From the NCBI GenBank assembly GCA_947652115.1, contig OX393572.1, positions 6,446,241 through 6,510,240 on the forward strand: 64,000 nucleotides of DNA, given 5' to 3'. Numbering within the stretch: position 1 is the first letter of the stretch; the number at the start of each line of letters is the position of its first letter. Positions 9,714 to 22,378 of the stretch are shown here, in pieces. The position numbers and the translations under genes were made by a program. The DNA comes from Blastomussa wellsi (taxonomy: Eukaryota; Cnidaria; Anthozoa; Scleractinia; Plerogyridae). Under the pieces are notes generated by a model. The model saw only the letters and a list, made by a program, of their open reading frames with translations, was not told the DNA's origin and made no database searches.

Positions 9714-12011
9714 CAGATTACTATTTCTTCAATGGGTTGTTCCAGAAAAAAAAAAACACACCCCTGACGGATGGAATTCTGAAAATTCTTGCAGGGGGTT
9801 CAGAGAGAAGGGGTGTGGGTGAGAAGTTAACAAATTTCACGTTATTTTTCAATACCCCCTTTGAAAAACTAAATTTGTTCAGCTCCCCCATATTTTATAA
9901 GGGAAGCAATAACCGACCCCCCCCCCCCCCCCCCCCCAAGTCCAACTTAAAATATAAAATGGAGGAGAAGCAATAAACCCACAAAGAAAATGAAAATAAA
10001 TAACTATCTCAAATTTCAGTAATGTGAAATTTCCCAAGGGCTTTAATAAGAATGAATTATAAGGACCACACTTTCTACAGTTCAACAGTGAGGCCCAAAG
10101 GGCCGAATTTCTAGGGGGGTCTGCGGGCATGCTACCCAAAGCACATTTTTTGAAAAATTGATGTTGCAGAGAAGTGATTTCCTTCATTCTGGGTAAGCAT
10201 TTGTTGTTTTTAAACCAAGTTTACTCATCAAATTCAGCCTTATGTGCCACCTAGGCACGATGAGGATTATATATTACTCATCAAAACCTTTGGGGAAGCA
10301 AAACATCAGCATGGAGCATATTGACAATTAGCATTTGTCTCCACGAAAGTATATCTAAATATTTTTTTAACAGTGAGTTGTACTATTTTTAAAAAGAGTG
10401 ATATTTTTTTCTGAATCAGGGTTGTGTTAGATTTGGCCGAAAAGTGCGAGCTTTGTGCCAAAAGTGTGATACTTGGTGTTTATGTTATTCAGTGGTGGTT
10501 GAATTGTTTCTTTATCATTATGGAAACAATTCAACCACTTGGATCCACTGTGCATTTGAAGCACTATGTTGTGTTGTTCACACTGTGACAAAAACACGAG
10601 TATAAGGTCTTTTTTGCACTTGCACGACCTTATCGTTATGTCAGCCTTATGTCGCTAGTGTGAACCAGGCTTAATTTAGAATAATCATTGAAAGCCGTCA
10701 TGAAATCTGGTGTATCCAGTTCTGATTTGTACACTATAGATGTCTTTGTTTTTATTTCTTTTAAAGATATTATCTCATTAAAATTTCGAGCCCCCCCCCC
10801 TCCTCCATAACAAATGAATTATCCCAGGACCCCCCTTTTTGCAGTGGTTAAAATTTCAACTCCCCCTATTTTCTAACCCAACCCCCCCACTCCCATAAAT
10901 AATGAAAAGCCCCTTAGCCCAGTTGAAATCTGGGTTGTTTGGTGTCATAATAATAAAAAAGAAAAGAAAAACATGAGCTACAACGAGCTACAAACTACAG
11001 GCCCTTGAAGGTAGATGTGAATGAAGTTATCCAGTCTTTAAGCTATAAAAGAATTTGAGCGATAAAGATTAGACTTTCGTTCTTCGAAAGATTTTGATTT
11101 TAATAGAAGTTCCTCGATCTTCAGTGGACAGGACTGAACTTATGTCTCGAAAAGGGATGACTGTTGAACTCTTTTATCATATTCTCTACTAATCATATTT
11201 ATGCTTACTTTAGGACCATATTTTGCGTTAATTGGAAATAAAAAGGGTGACTTATTTCATGAGCTAATTAAGGAAACACGTGTTCTCTTTTTCATATATT
11301 TGCTCCTTTATTTTTTTCGTTCCATGTGATATAGCGACAGTATTCTTTCCTTAATATTAGCTGAAGCTTTAGAAATTAAAAAAAGAACATCTTCTAGACG
11401 TGATTATGCGTATTTTCTATTAAAAATAAATTAAATTTAAGGCTAATAATTTTTTCTAAAAATACAGGAAATAGAGGGTCTTTTGTCTTGAAAATCCAGA
11501 CAGGAGGGAGGGGGGGGGGGGGGGGCTGGTCTTGTGCTTCAGGAAATTCAGTTAAGAAAGGGGGGTTTAAGAAACGACCCCATCTGTTTGGGGGTGGGTG
11601 GATTTTTTCTGAAATAACCCAATAATTAATTAATATTTTATTTTTGACTTTCTGTAAGGCTAATGTTTAGTTTGATCAAGTACAATTAACAAATGTAAAA
11701 TGAATGCACCCACCACCCCCTCCCTCTATTGAGGATCAATAAATCTTAGTGGGCAAGGAGGGGGGGGGGGGGGGGCGTTCAAAAACGTTGTTTCTGAGGG
11801 TGGGAGCTATGTCGGTGGCTTTGATCTCTTCCGTTTTTCTGAAGGGTGATTGTGTCAGTACTTTGATCTTGCTTTCGTCAGGACAGCTATTTCTGAGGGG
11901 ACAGACAGCGGGGTGGAGGGTGTTGTGGATATTAAATGGAATAGTCCATCCCATTGAATTGAAAGATATCATTTTAGCAGCCTTTGCATCAAATTGAACG
12001 AATGAATAGGG

Positions 12012-13202
12012 CAGGGCGTGAAAAATCGATGAAACCGATGATCGGAAAATCAATCGATCAATCGATGACAATCGATGACTTGTTAGTTAATTGGCATCGA
12101 CTGGCATCAGCCAATCGATTACCAATCGATAATCACACAAAAGTGGTCGATGTTCCTCGACTAGCGTTAAAAAATCTCGGTATCCCACGTTCCAGCATGT
12201 ACATATAGACCGTCCGTATACACACTCGCAGTACGCACGAATGTTGATATGAATTGAATTTGTTCACCGGATTGTTCGTATGCCCAAGTTCTCCACGATG
12301 TATCAATCACCATTGTGAAAAAATAAAGTTTTATCGCAGTTTTCATCATTAAAATGCATAATGAGACCATGTTTTAGTTCTGTTTCCTCAGAAACGAAAC
12401 GGTATTACTTTGGCTTCAGGGGTGACCTATTTACATAGTGCAGTTAGCCTATCCAATCAGAGTAAAGTTCGTACTTGGTAATGTAAACATGCTCCAAGTT
12501 GACAAACAAACTGGAGAACACATGTTGTTCAGACATTGTTAAAATTATCCTCACGAACCCAAACGGGAATTAGGATGTGTCAGAAATTGAAAGTGATTGT
12601 ACGATGGATTGTAACGATCTATTGAAGAAAAGTGCAAGGATATTCATTTTCATGTTAAGTTGTAATGTAAATATTGTGGCAAATTTTCTCCTAAAAGTTT
12701 GATCTTTGGGCATAAAATATTTACATAGCAGTTACTCTATCCAATCAGAGCATACATCGTACTTGGCTTTAGATGTAAACATGCGGAAAAAAGCACTGCT
12801 GAACACAATGTAGCCTGCATAACATTTTGAACCGAGAAGAGAACGACAATGCCCGAGAAGAATGTTGAGAAGATTCCTCGCGGCTCCGCTCGAAATCCGG
12901 CCAGCAAGGATTGCAGGCTAAACACAGCGTTGCCCACATATCGCTAACCCAAGATGTCAATCCGGAACTTGAACACTATTTCTTTTAGAAATAGCACCTT
13001 GTTGGAAATAAAACACATCAAAAATAACTGATCGACTGGCGTCATATTGATAATCGATAAAAATTGATAATCAATAAAATTGATAATCACAAAAAACCTG
13101 AGAATCGATTGGCCATCGATTATCGATATCAATCGATTAACTGGCATCGACTGTTATCGATTGATTTTCCGATCATCGGTTTCATCAATTTTTCACGGCC
13201 TG
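12012..13202. mobile_element. ATCGAT-rich inverted-repeat element in unit A
   Basis: Both ends begin CAGGGCGTGAAAAATCGATG (right end CAGGCCGTG in A), followed by TGATCGGAAAATCAATCGAT. Many subterminal ATCGAT copies make the ends self-complementary. The 6 bp ATAGGG/ATAGGA lies on each side. No transposase. The interior has a direct repeat of about 60 bp carrying CTATCCAATCAGAG (near 12450 and 12737). Short open frames here recur only because the DNA recurs. Confidence 0.7.
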
Positions 13203-13987
13203 ATAGGAAAACTTACCTTGCTTGATTAATTGATGCGTGACTGCAGCAGCCTTTCGTCAAATTTTGAAGAATTACTTTTAAAATAACTGATCACAAAAGA
13301 CCCAACTTTAAATTTTGTTCCAAGTGGCTAAAGATGCAGCCAAACGATTGCTGGTCACCCCAAGACAAGCAGCCATCTTGGATTCCAGGGAAGACAAAAG
13401 GAAAGACTGAATGGGCCATTTTGGTCAGCAGCTACACTAGTGCAGCCTCGGTATGTACTTTAAGTAGGGTTACTAAAGTGTATCATAATTTTCTGAGAAT
13501 AATCGTGACTGATACATAGGCCGTATTACGGATGTCACGCAAAAATGCAAGTTTTTACTGCTTTTGATTAAAACAAAAATTAATCACCATAAAACGATTT
13601 ATCGTACCGATTTTAGTAAACCTGCGAAGTTTGACAACAATCGGTTAAAAACTATCGGAAATATGAGAACGCGAAAACGCCAAAATTTACAAAGAAAGGT
13701 TTCAAAGGGGGGCAAGGCTTGCCCCTTTTCATACATTTCTTTGTAAATTTTGGCATTTTCGGGCTTTCTCATTTCCGAGACGAACACTTGAAAAAGTCTT
13801 CTTCAGGGGTTATTTTGACCGATAGCTCAAGCGATTCGAACATTAAGGTCGGTGACACTTAAGGGATCTCAGACCCTGACAACAATAGAAATATTTTGTT
13901 CTGCCATATATTTCTCACCTGACATGAATGATAACCTACGTTCCTTTACAGGTCCTTTTATAGCAAAAAATGCGAACAACATACTAA

Positions 13988-14175
13988 GGGCCTGATAACA
14001 TGGACCGGGCTGGCCCGGTTAGCCGGGCTTGTTTCAGTTTGCCGAGATCTCGGTACGTCTGTTAAACGCAACAAAAATCAACTTCGCCATTACATGACAA
14101 CCGGGCCAGCACGGTTAGCCGACAAAGAAACCCATCACGGCAAACCGGGCCAGCCCGGCTAATGTAATCAGGCCC
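13988..14175. mobile_element. 188 bp MITE in unit A, PIF/Harbinger-like
   Basis: GGGCCTGATAACATGGACCG at the left and GGGCCTGATTACATTAGCCG in reverse at the right, with TAA on each side. GC-rich inner blocks (GGGCTGGCCCGG) are themselves palindromic. It sits at the same position in A, B and C, so it predates their duplication. Confidence 0.8.
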
Positions 14176-14284
14176 TAAAGAACGAACCTGAAGGAACCGT
14201 CACAACAACGAAGAGTGTAAAATGCCCAACACATTTCTACTCGTACCCACATCCAGAGCGCCACCGTTGTGTAATTTCACGTTA

Positions 14285-14953
14285 GGGACCATTCATTATT
14301 CATGAGAGGGGCTGTGGGTGAGAAGTTAACAAATTTCCCTTTATTATTCAATAACCCCTTGGAAAAACTAATTTTTTTCAGCTCCCCATATTTTATAAGG
14401 GAAGCCATAACAGTGAGTTGTAGTATTTTCAAAAAAGAGTGATATTTTTTTCTGAATCAGGATTGTGTTTAATTTGGTCAAAAAGTGCGAGCCTTGTGGC
14501 AAAAGTGTGATACTTGGTGTTTATGTTATTCGTTGGTGGTTGAATTGTTTCTTTATCATTATGGAAACAATTCAACCACTGTACATTTTAAGCACTATGT
14601 TGTGTTGTTCACACTGGTGACATAAAACATCAGTATAAGGTCTTTTTTGCACTTGCATGACCTTGTCATGATGTCGTCATGTCAGCCTTATGTCGCTAGT
14701 GTGAACCAGGTTTAATTTATAATAACCATAGTAAGCTGGTCATGAAATCTTGTGTGTCCAGTTCTGATTTGTACACCATAGATATGTCTTTGTTTTTATT
14801 TATTTTAAAGCTATTATCTTAATAAAATTTCGACCCCCCCCCTCCCCCATAACAAATGAATTATCCCAGGAGTCCCCTTTCTGTAGTGGTTAAAATTTTA
14901 AGTCACCCCATTCTTTTACCCATCTACCCCTCCCATAAATAATGAAAAGCCCC
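14285..14953. mobile_element. PIF/Harbinger-like non-autonomous element in unit B
   Basis: Ends GGGACCATTCATTATTCATG and, in reverse, GGGGCTTTTCATTATTTATG, with the 3 bp direct repeat TTA outside (14282-14284, 14954-14956). TWA duplications with GGG/GGC ends fit PIF/Harbinger. Equivalent copies: C 18323-19373, D 22379-23424, and A with its left end lost (to 10913). Inside are a 14 bp-arm hairpin GGTTGAATTGTTTC/GAAACAATTCAACC and a second inverted pair built on GTTCACACT. Confidence 0.65.
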
Positions 14954-16044
14954 TTAGCCTAGTTGAAATCTGGGTTGTTTGGTGTCATAATAATAAAAAA
15001 GAAAGGAAAAACTTTAGCCATTCCTCACACTGCAGTTTAAAACTACAGGCCCTTGAAGGTAGATGTGTGAATGAAGTTATCCAGTCTTTAAGTTATAAAA
15101 GAATTTGAACGATAAAGAAAATAAGACTTTCGTTTTTCAAAAGATTTTGATTTTAATAGAAGTTCCTCGATCTTCCGTGGACGAGACTGACCTTATGTCT
15201 CGAAAAGGGATGACTGTTGAACTCTTTTATCATATTCTCTACTAGTCATATTTAAGCTTACTTTAGGACCATATTTTGCGTTAAGAAAGAAAAAGGGTAA
15301 CTGATTTTTTGAGCTAATTAAGTAAACACGTGTTCTCTTTTCATATATTTGCTCCTTTATTTTTTTCGTTCCATGTGATAGTATTCTTAACTTAATATTA
15401 GCTGAAGCTTTAGAAATTAAAAAAAAAGAACATCTTCTAGACGTGATTATGCATATTATCTATTTAAAATAAATCAAATTTAAGGCTAATAATTTTTTCT
15501 CAAAATCCAGGAAATAGAGGGTCGTTTGTCTTGAAAATCCAGACAGGAGGGGGCGGGGGGGGGGGGGGGTCTTGTGCTTCAGGAAATTCGGTTCAGAGAG
15601 GGGGGGGGGGGGTTAAGAAATGTTCCATCTGTTTGGGGGTGGGTGGATTTTTTCTGAAATAACCCAATAATTAATTAATATTTTATTTTTGACTTTCTGT
15701 AAGGCTAATGTTTAGTTTGATCAAGTACAATTAACAAGTGTAAAATGAATGCACCCACCACCTCCTCCCTCTATTGAGGATCAATAAATCTTAGTGGAGG
15801 AGGGGGGGACATTTAAAAACGTTATTTCTGAGGGGGCAGCTATGTCGGTGGCTTTGATCTCTTCCGTTTTTCTGAAGGGGGATTGTGTCAGTACTTTGAT
15901 CTTGCTTTCGTCAGGAGAGCTATTTCTGAGGGGACAGACAGCGGGGTGGAGGATGGTGTGGATATTAAATGGAATAGTCCATCCCATTGAATTGAAAGAT
16001 ATCATTTTAGCAGCCTTTGCATAAAATTAAACGAATGAATAGGA

Positions 16045-17240
16045 CAGGGCGTGAACAATCGATGAAACTGATGATCGGAAAATCAATCGATCAATCGATG
16101 ACTTGTTAGTTAATTGGCATCGACCGGCATCAGCCAATCGATTACCAATCGATAATCACACAAAAGTGGTCGATGTTCAGCGATTGGCGTTAAAAAATCT
16201 CGGTATCCCACGTTCCAGCATGTACGTATAGACCGTCCGTATACACACTCGCAGTACGCACGAATGTTGAGATGATTTGAATTTGTTCACCGGATTGTTT
16301 GTATGCCCAAGTTCTCCACGATGTATCAATCACCATTGTGAAAAAATAGAGTTTTATCGCAGTTTTCATCATTAAAATGCTTAAAGAGACCATGTTTTAG
16401 TTCTGTTTCCTCAGAAACGAAACGGTATTACGTTGGCTTCAGGGGTGAACTATTTACATTGTGCAGTTACCCTATCCAATCAGAGTAAAGTTCGTACTTG
16501 GTAATGTAAACATGCGCCAAGTAGACAAACAAACTGGTGAACACATGTTGTTCAGACATTGTTAAAATTATCCTCACGAACCCAAACGGGAATTAGGATG
16601 TGTCAGAAATTGAAAGTGATTGTACGATGGATTGTAACGATTTATTGAAGAAAAATGCAAGGATATTCATTTTAAGTTGTAATGTAAATATTGTGGCAAA
16701 TTTTCTCCTAAAAGTTTGACCTTTGGGCATAAAATATTTACATAGCAGTTACTCTATCCAATCAGAGCAAACTTCGTACTTGGCTTTAGATGTAAACATG
16801 CGGAAAAAAGCACTGCTGAACACAATGTAGCCTGCATAACATTTTGTACCGAGAAGAGAACGACAATGCCCGAGAAGAATGTTGAGAAGATTCCTCGCGG
16901 CTCCGCTCGAAATCCGGCCAGCAAGGATTGCAGGCTAAACACAGCGTTGCCCACATATCGCTAACCCAAGATGTCAAGCCGGAACTTGAACACTATTTCT
17001 TTTAGAAATAGCACCTTGTTGGAAATAAAACACATCAAAAATGAAAACCAATCAATGTCAATTAACTGATCGACTGGCGTTATATTGATAATCGATAAAA
17101 ATTGATAATCAATAAAATTGATAATCATAAAAAACCTGAGAATCGATTGGTCATCGATTATCGATATCAATCGATTAACTGACATCGACTGTTATCGATT
17201 GATTTTCCGATCATCGGTTTCATCAATTGTTCACGCCCTG
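16045..17240. mobile_element. ATCGAT-rich inverted-repeat element in unit B
   Basis: Best preserved copy: ATAGGA directly abuts both ends (16039-16044, 17241-17246), and both termini read CAGGGCGTGAAC on their own strands. Confidence 0.75.
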
Positions 17241-18025
17241 ATAGGAAAACTTACCTTGCTTGATTAATTTATGCGTGACTGCAGCAGCCTTTCGTCAAAT
17301 TTTGAAGAATTACTTTTCAAATAACTGATCACAAAAGACACAACTTTAAATTTTGTTCCAAGTGGCTAAAGATGCAGCCAAACGATTGCTGGTCACCCCA
17401 AGACAAGAAGCCATCTTGGATTCCAGGGAAGACAAAAGGAAAGACTGAATGGGCCATTTTGGTCAGCAGCTACACTAGTGCAGGCTCGGTATGTACTTTA
17501 AGTAGGGTTATTAAAGTGTATCATAATTTTCTTAGAATAATCGTGACTGACACATAGGCCGTATTACGGATGTCAGGCAAAAATTCAATTTTTTACTGCT
17601 TTTGATTAAAACAAAAATTAATCACCATAGAACGATTTATCGTACCGAGTTTAGTAAACCTGCCAAGTTTGACAACAATCGGTTAAAAACTATCGGAAAT
17701 ATGAGAACGCGAACACGCCAAAATTTACAAAGAAAGGTTTCAAAGGGGGGCAAGGCTTGCCCCTTTCCATACACTTCTTTGTAAATTTTGGCAATTTCGG
17801 CCTTTCGCATTTCCGAGACCAACACTTGAAAAAGTCTTCTTCAGGGATTATTTTGACCGATAGCTCAAGCGATTCGAACATTAAGGTCGGTGACACTTAA
17901 GGGTTCTCAGACCCTGACAACAATAGAAATATTTTGTTCTGCCATATATTTCTCACCTGACATGAATGATAACCTACGTTCCTTTACAGGTCCTTTTATA
18001 GCAAAAAATGCGAACAACATACTAA

Positions 18026-18213
18026 GGGCCTGATTACATGGACCGGGCTGGCCCGGTTAGCCGGGCTTGTTTCAGTTTGCCGAGATCTCGGCAGGTCTGT
18101 TAAACGCAACAAAAATCAACCTCGCGATTACATCACAACCGGGCCAGCACGGTTAGCCGACAAAGAAACCCATCACGGAAAACCGGGCCAGCCCGGCTCA
18201 TGTAATCAGGGCC
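18026..18213. mobile_element. 188 bp MITE in unit B
   Basis: Same element and TAA flanks as in unit A; 188 bp. Confidence 0.8.
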
Positions 18214-18322
18214 TAAAGAATGAACCTGAAGGAACCGTCACAACAACGAAGAGTGTAAAATGCCCAACACATTTCTACTCGTTCCCACATCCAGAGCGCC
18301 ACCGTTGTGTAATTTCACGTTA

Positions 18323-19373
18323 GGGACCATTCTTTTTTCATGAGAGGGGGTGTGGGTGAGAAGTTAACAAATTTCACTTTATTATTCAATACCTCCTTGG
18401 AAAAACTAATTTTTTTCAGCTCCCCCATATTTTATAAGGGAAGCAATAACCCCCCCCCCCCAATCCACCCCACCCCTCCAACTTAAAATATAAAATGGCG
18501 GAGGAGGAATAAACCCACAAAGAAAATGAAAATAAATAACTAGCTCAAATTTCAGTAATGTGAAATTTCCCAAGGGCTTTAATAAGAATGAATTATAAGA
18601 ACCACACTTTCTACAGTTCAACAGTGAGGCCCAAAAAGCCGAATTTCTAGGGGGTGTGCGGGCATGCTCCCAAAGCAAATTCTTTTTAAAATTGATGATG
18701 CAGAGAAGTGATTTCCTTCATCCTGGGTAAGCAAAACCTTTGGGGAAGCAAAACATCAGCATGGAGCATATTGACAATTAGCATTTTGTCTCCACGAAAG
18801 TATATCTAAATATTTTTTTAACAGTGAGTTATAGTATTTTTAAAAAAAGAGCGATATTTTTTTTCTGAATCAGGGTTGTGTTAGGTTTGGTCGAAAAGTG
18901 CGAGCTTTGTGCCAAAAGTGTGATACTTGGGTTTTATGTTATTCATTGGTGGTTGAATTGTTTCTTTATCATTATGGAAACAATTCAACCACTTGGATCC
19001 ACTGTGCATTTGAAGCACTATGTTGTTAGGTTGTACTGTTCGCACGGGTGACATAAAACACGAGTATAAGGTCTTTTTTGCACTTGCACGACGTTATCGT
19101 TATGTCAGAATTATGTCGCTAGTTTGAACCAGGCTTAATTTAGAATAATCATAGAAAGCCGTCATGAAATCTGGTGTATCCAGTTCTGATTTGTACACTA
19201 TAGATATGTCTTTGTTTTTATTTCTTTTATCTCATTAAAATTTCGAGCCCCCCCCCTCCTCCATAACAAATGAATTATCCCAGGACCCCCCTTTTTGCAG
19301 TGGTTAAAATTTCAACTCCCCCTATTGTCTCACCCAGCCCCCCCCCCCCCTCCCATAAATAATGAAAAGCCCC
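18323..19373. mobile_element. PIF/Harbinger-like non-autonomous element in unit C
   Basis: Same termini and TTA flanks as the unit B copy but with the extra segment of about 440 bp that B lacks. Contains the GGTTGAATTGTTTC hairpin near 18952. Confidence 0.65.
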
Positions 19374-20235
19374 TTAGCCCAGTTGAAATCTGGGTTGTTT
19401 GGTGTCATAATAATAAAAAGGAAAAGAAAAACATGAGCTACAACGAGCTGCAAACTACAGGCCCTTGAAGGTAGGAGATGTGAATGAAGTTATCCAGTCT
19501 TTAAGTTATAAAAGAATTTGAGCGATAAAGATTAGACTTTCGTTCTTCGAAAGATTTTGATTTTAATAGAAGTTCCTCGATCTTCAGTGGGCAGGACTGA
19601 CCTTATGTCTCGAAAAGGGATGACTGTTGAACTATTTTATCATATTCTCTACTAATCATATTTAAGCTTACTTTAGGACCATATTTTGCGTTAATTGGAA
19701 AGAAAAAGGGTAACTTATTTTATGAGCTAATTAAGGAAACACGTGTTCTCTTTTTCATATATTTGCTCCTTTATTTTTTTCGTTCCATGTGATATAGCGA
19801 CAGTATTCTTCACTTAATATTAGCTGAAGCTTTAGAAATTAAAAAAAGAACATCTTCTAGACGTGATTATGTGTATTTTCTATTAAAAATAAATTAAATT
19901 TAAGGCTAATAATTTTTTTCTAAAAATCCAGGAAATAGAGGGTCTTTTGTCTTGAAAATCCAGACAGGAGGGAGGGGGGGGGGGGTGGTCTTGTGCTTCA
20001 GGAAATTCAGTTAAGAAAGGGGGGTTTAAGAAACGACCCCATCTGTTTGGGGGTGGGTGGATTTTTTCTGAAATAACCCAATAATTAATTAATATTTTAT
20101 TTTTGACTTTCTGTAAGGCTAATGTTTAGTTTGATCAAGTACAATTAACAAATGTAAAATGAATGCACCCACCACCCCCTCCCTCTATTCAGGATCAATA
20201 AATCTTAGTGGGCAAGGAGGGGGGGGGGGGGGGGG

Positions 20236-21292
20236 CACGTTCCAGCATGTACATATAGACCGTCCGTATACACACTCACAGTACGCACGAATGTTGAGAT
20301 GATTTGAATTTGTTCACCGGATTGTTCGTATGCCCAAGTTCTCCACGATGTATCAATTACCATTGTGAAAAAATAAAGTTTTATCGCAGTTTTCATAATT
20401 AAAATGCATAAAGAGACCATGTTTTAGTTCTGTTTCCTCAGAAACGAAACGGTATTACTTTGGCTTCAGGGGTGAACTATTTACATAGTACAGTTACCCT
20501 ATCCAATCAGAGTAAAGTTCGTACTTGGTAATGTCAACATGCGCCAAGTTGACAAACAAACTGGAGAACACATGTTGTTCAGACATTGTTAAAATTATCC
20601 TCACGAACCCAAACGGGAATTAGGATGTGTCAGAAATTGAAAGTGTTTGTACGATGGATTGTAACGATCTATTGAAGAAAAATGCAAGGATATTCATTTT
20701 CATGTTAAGTTGTAATGTAAATATTGTGGCAATTTTTCTCCTAAAAGTTTGATCTTTGGGCATAAAATATTTACATAGCAGTTACTCTATCCAATCAGAG
20801 CAAACTTCGTACTTGGCTTTAGATGTAAACATGCGGAAAAAAGCACTGCTGAACACAATGTAGCCTGCATAACATTTTAAACCGAGAAGAGAACGACAAT
20901 GCCCGAGAAGAATGTTGAGAAGATTCCTCGCGGCTCCGCTCGAAATCCGGCCAGCAAGGATTGCAGGCTAAACACAGCGTTGCCCACATATCGCTAACCC
21001 AAGATGTCAATCCGGAACTTGAACACTATTTCTTTTAGAAATAGCACCTTGTTGGAAATAAAACACATCAAAAATGAAAACCAATCAATGTCAATTAACT
21101 GATCGACTGGCGTTATATTGATAATCGAAAAAAAAAATGATAATCAATAAAATTGATAATCACAAAAAACCTGAGAATCGATTGGTCATCGATTATCGAT
21201 ATCAATCGATTATCGATATCAATCGATTAACTGACATCGACTGTTATCGATTGATTTTCCGATCATCGGTTTCATCAATTTTTCACGCCCTG
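20236..21292. mobile_element. ATCGAT-rich element in unit C, left end deleted
   Basis: Retains the interior and right terminus (ending CACGCCCTG, then ATAGGA). The left terminus and its ATCGAT cluster are lost in the deletion joined to the G-run at 20235. It also has an extra TATCGATATCAATCGAT copy near 21193-21220. Confidence 0.7.
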
Positions 21293-22081
21293 ATAGGAAA
21301 ACTTACCTTGCTTGATTAATTGATGCGTGACTGCAGCAGCCTTTCGTCAAATTTTGAAGAATTACTTTTAAAATAACTGATCACAAAAGACACAACTTTA
21401 AATTTTGTTCCAAGTGGCTAAAGATGCAGTCAAACGATTGCTGGTCACCCCAAGACAAGCAGCCATCTTGGATTCCAGGAAAGACAAAAGGAAAGACTGA
21501 ATGGGCCATTTTGGTCAGCAGCTACACTAGTGCAGGCTCGGTATGTACTTTATGTCGGGTTATCAAAGTGTATCATAATTTTCTGAGAACAATCGTGACT
21601 GATACATAGGCCGTATTACGGATGTCAGGCAAAAATTCAATTTTTTACTGCTTTTGATTAAAACAAAAATTAATCACCATAAAACGATTTATCGTACCGA
21701 TTTTAGTAAACCTGCGAAGTTTGACAACAATCGCTTAAAGACTATCGGAAATATGAGAACGCGAAAACGCCAAAATTTACAAAGAAAGGTTTCAAAGGGA
21801 GGCAAGGCTTGCCCCTTTTCATACATTTCTATGTAAATTTTGGCAATTTCGGCCTTTTGCATTTCCGAGACCAACACTTGAAAAAGTCTTCTTCAGGGGT
21901 TATTTTGACCGATAGCTCAAGCGATTCGAACATTAAGGTCGGTGACACTTAAGGGATCTCAGACCCTGACAACAATAGAAATATTTTCAGTGTTCTGCCA
22001 TATATTTCTCACCTGACATAAATGATAACCTACGTTCCTTTACAGGTCCTTTTATAGCAAAAAATGCGAACAACATACTAA

Positions 22082-22269
22082 GGGCCTGATTACATGGACC
22101 GGGCTGGCCCGGTTAGCCGGGCTTGTTTCAGTTTGCCGAGATCTCGGTACGTCTGTTAAACGCAACAAAAATCAACTTCGCGATTACATGACAACCGGGC
22201 CAGCCCGGTTAGCCGACAAAGAAACCCATCCCGGCAAACCGGGCCAGCCCGGCTCATGTAATCAGGGCC
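22082..22269. mobile_element. 188 bp MITE in unit C
   Basis: Same element and TAA flanks as in unit A; 188 bp. Confidence 0.8.
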
Positions 22270-22378
22270 TAAAGAATGAACCTGAAGGAACCGTCACAAC
22301 AACGAAGAGTTTAAAATGCCCAACACATTTCTACTCGTACCCACATCCAGAGCGCCACCGTTGTGTAATTTCACGTTA

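Larger units (their letters stand above)
9800..14284. repeat. Macro-repeat unit A
   Basis: First of four related units. Order inside: TTA-flanked element remnant (to 10913), AT-rich segment, G-run segment, ATCGAT-rich inverted-repeat element (12012-13202), a shared block with GATGGCTGC (minus strand), an imperfect hairpin and the 188 bp MITE. It shares variants with unit C, for example GAATCAGGGTTGTGTTAG and GAGCTACAACGAGCT. No gene supported. Confidence 0.85.
14285..18322. repeat. Macro-repeat unit B
   Basis: Same order as unit A but lacks about 440 bp corresponding to 9.92-10.37 kb of A. It shares variants with unit D, for example GAATCAGGATTGTGTTT, GCCATTCCTCACACT and AAGCTGGTCATGAAATCTTG. 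No gene supported. Confidence 0.85.
18323..22378. repeat. Macro-repeat unit C
   Basis: A-type variants throughout. It lacks about 414 bp present in A (11776-12189). The join falls right after the G-run ending near 20235, so the left half of the ATCGAT-rich inverted repeat is gone. No gene supported. Confidence 0.85.

Noticed and set aside
12737..12960. Conserved 63-66 codon open frames recurring in every macro-repeat unit
   Set aside because: They recur because the DNA recurs; two different frames are equally open, changes between units are not codon-biased, and one unit (D) has a frame-shifting deletion.
13334..13519. 61-codon open frame ending near a GTATGT donor-like site, present in all four units
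   Set aside because: Differences among units are mostly amino-acid changing and no matching acceptor or domain was found; best read as repeat DNA.
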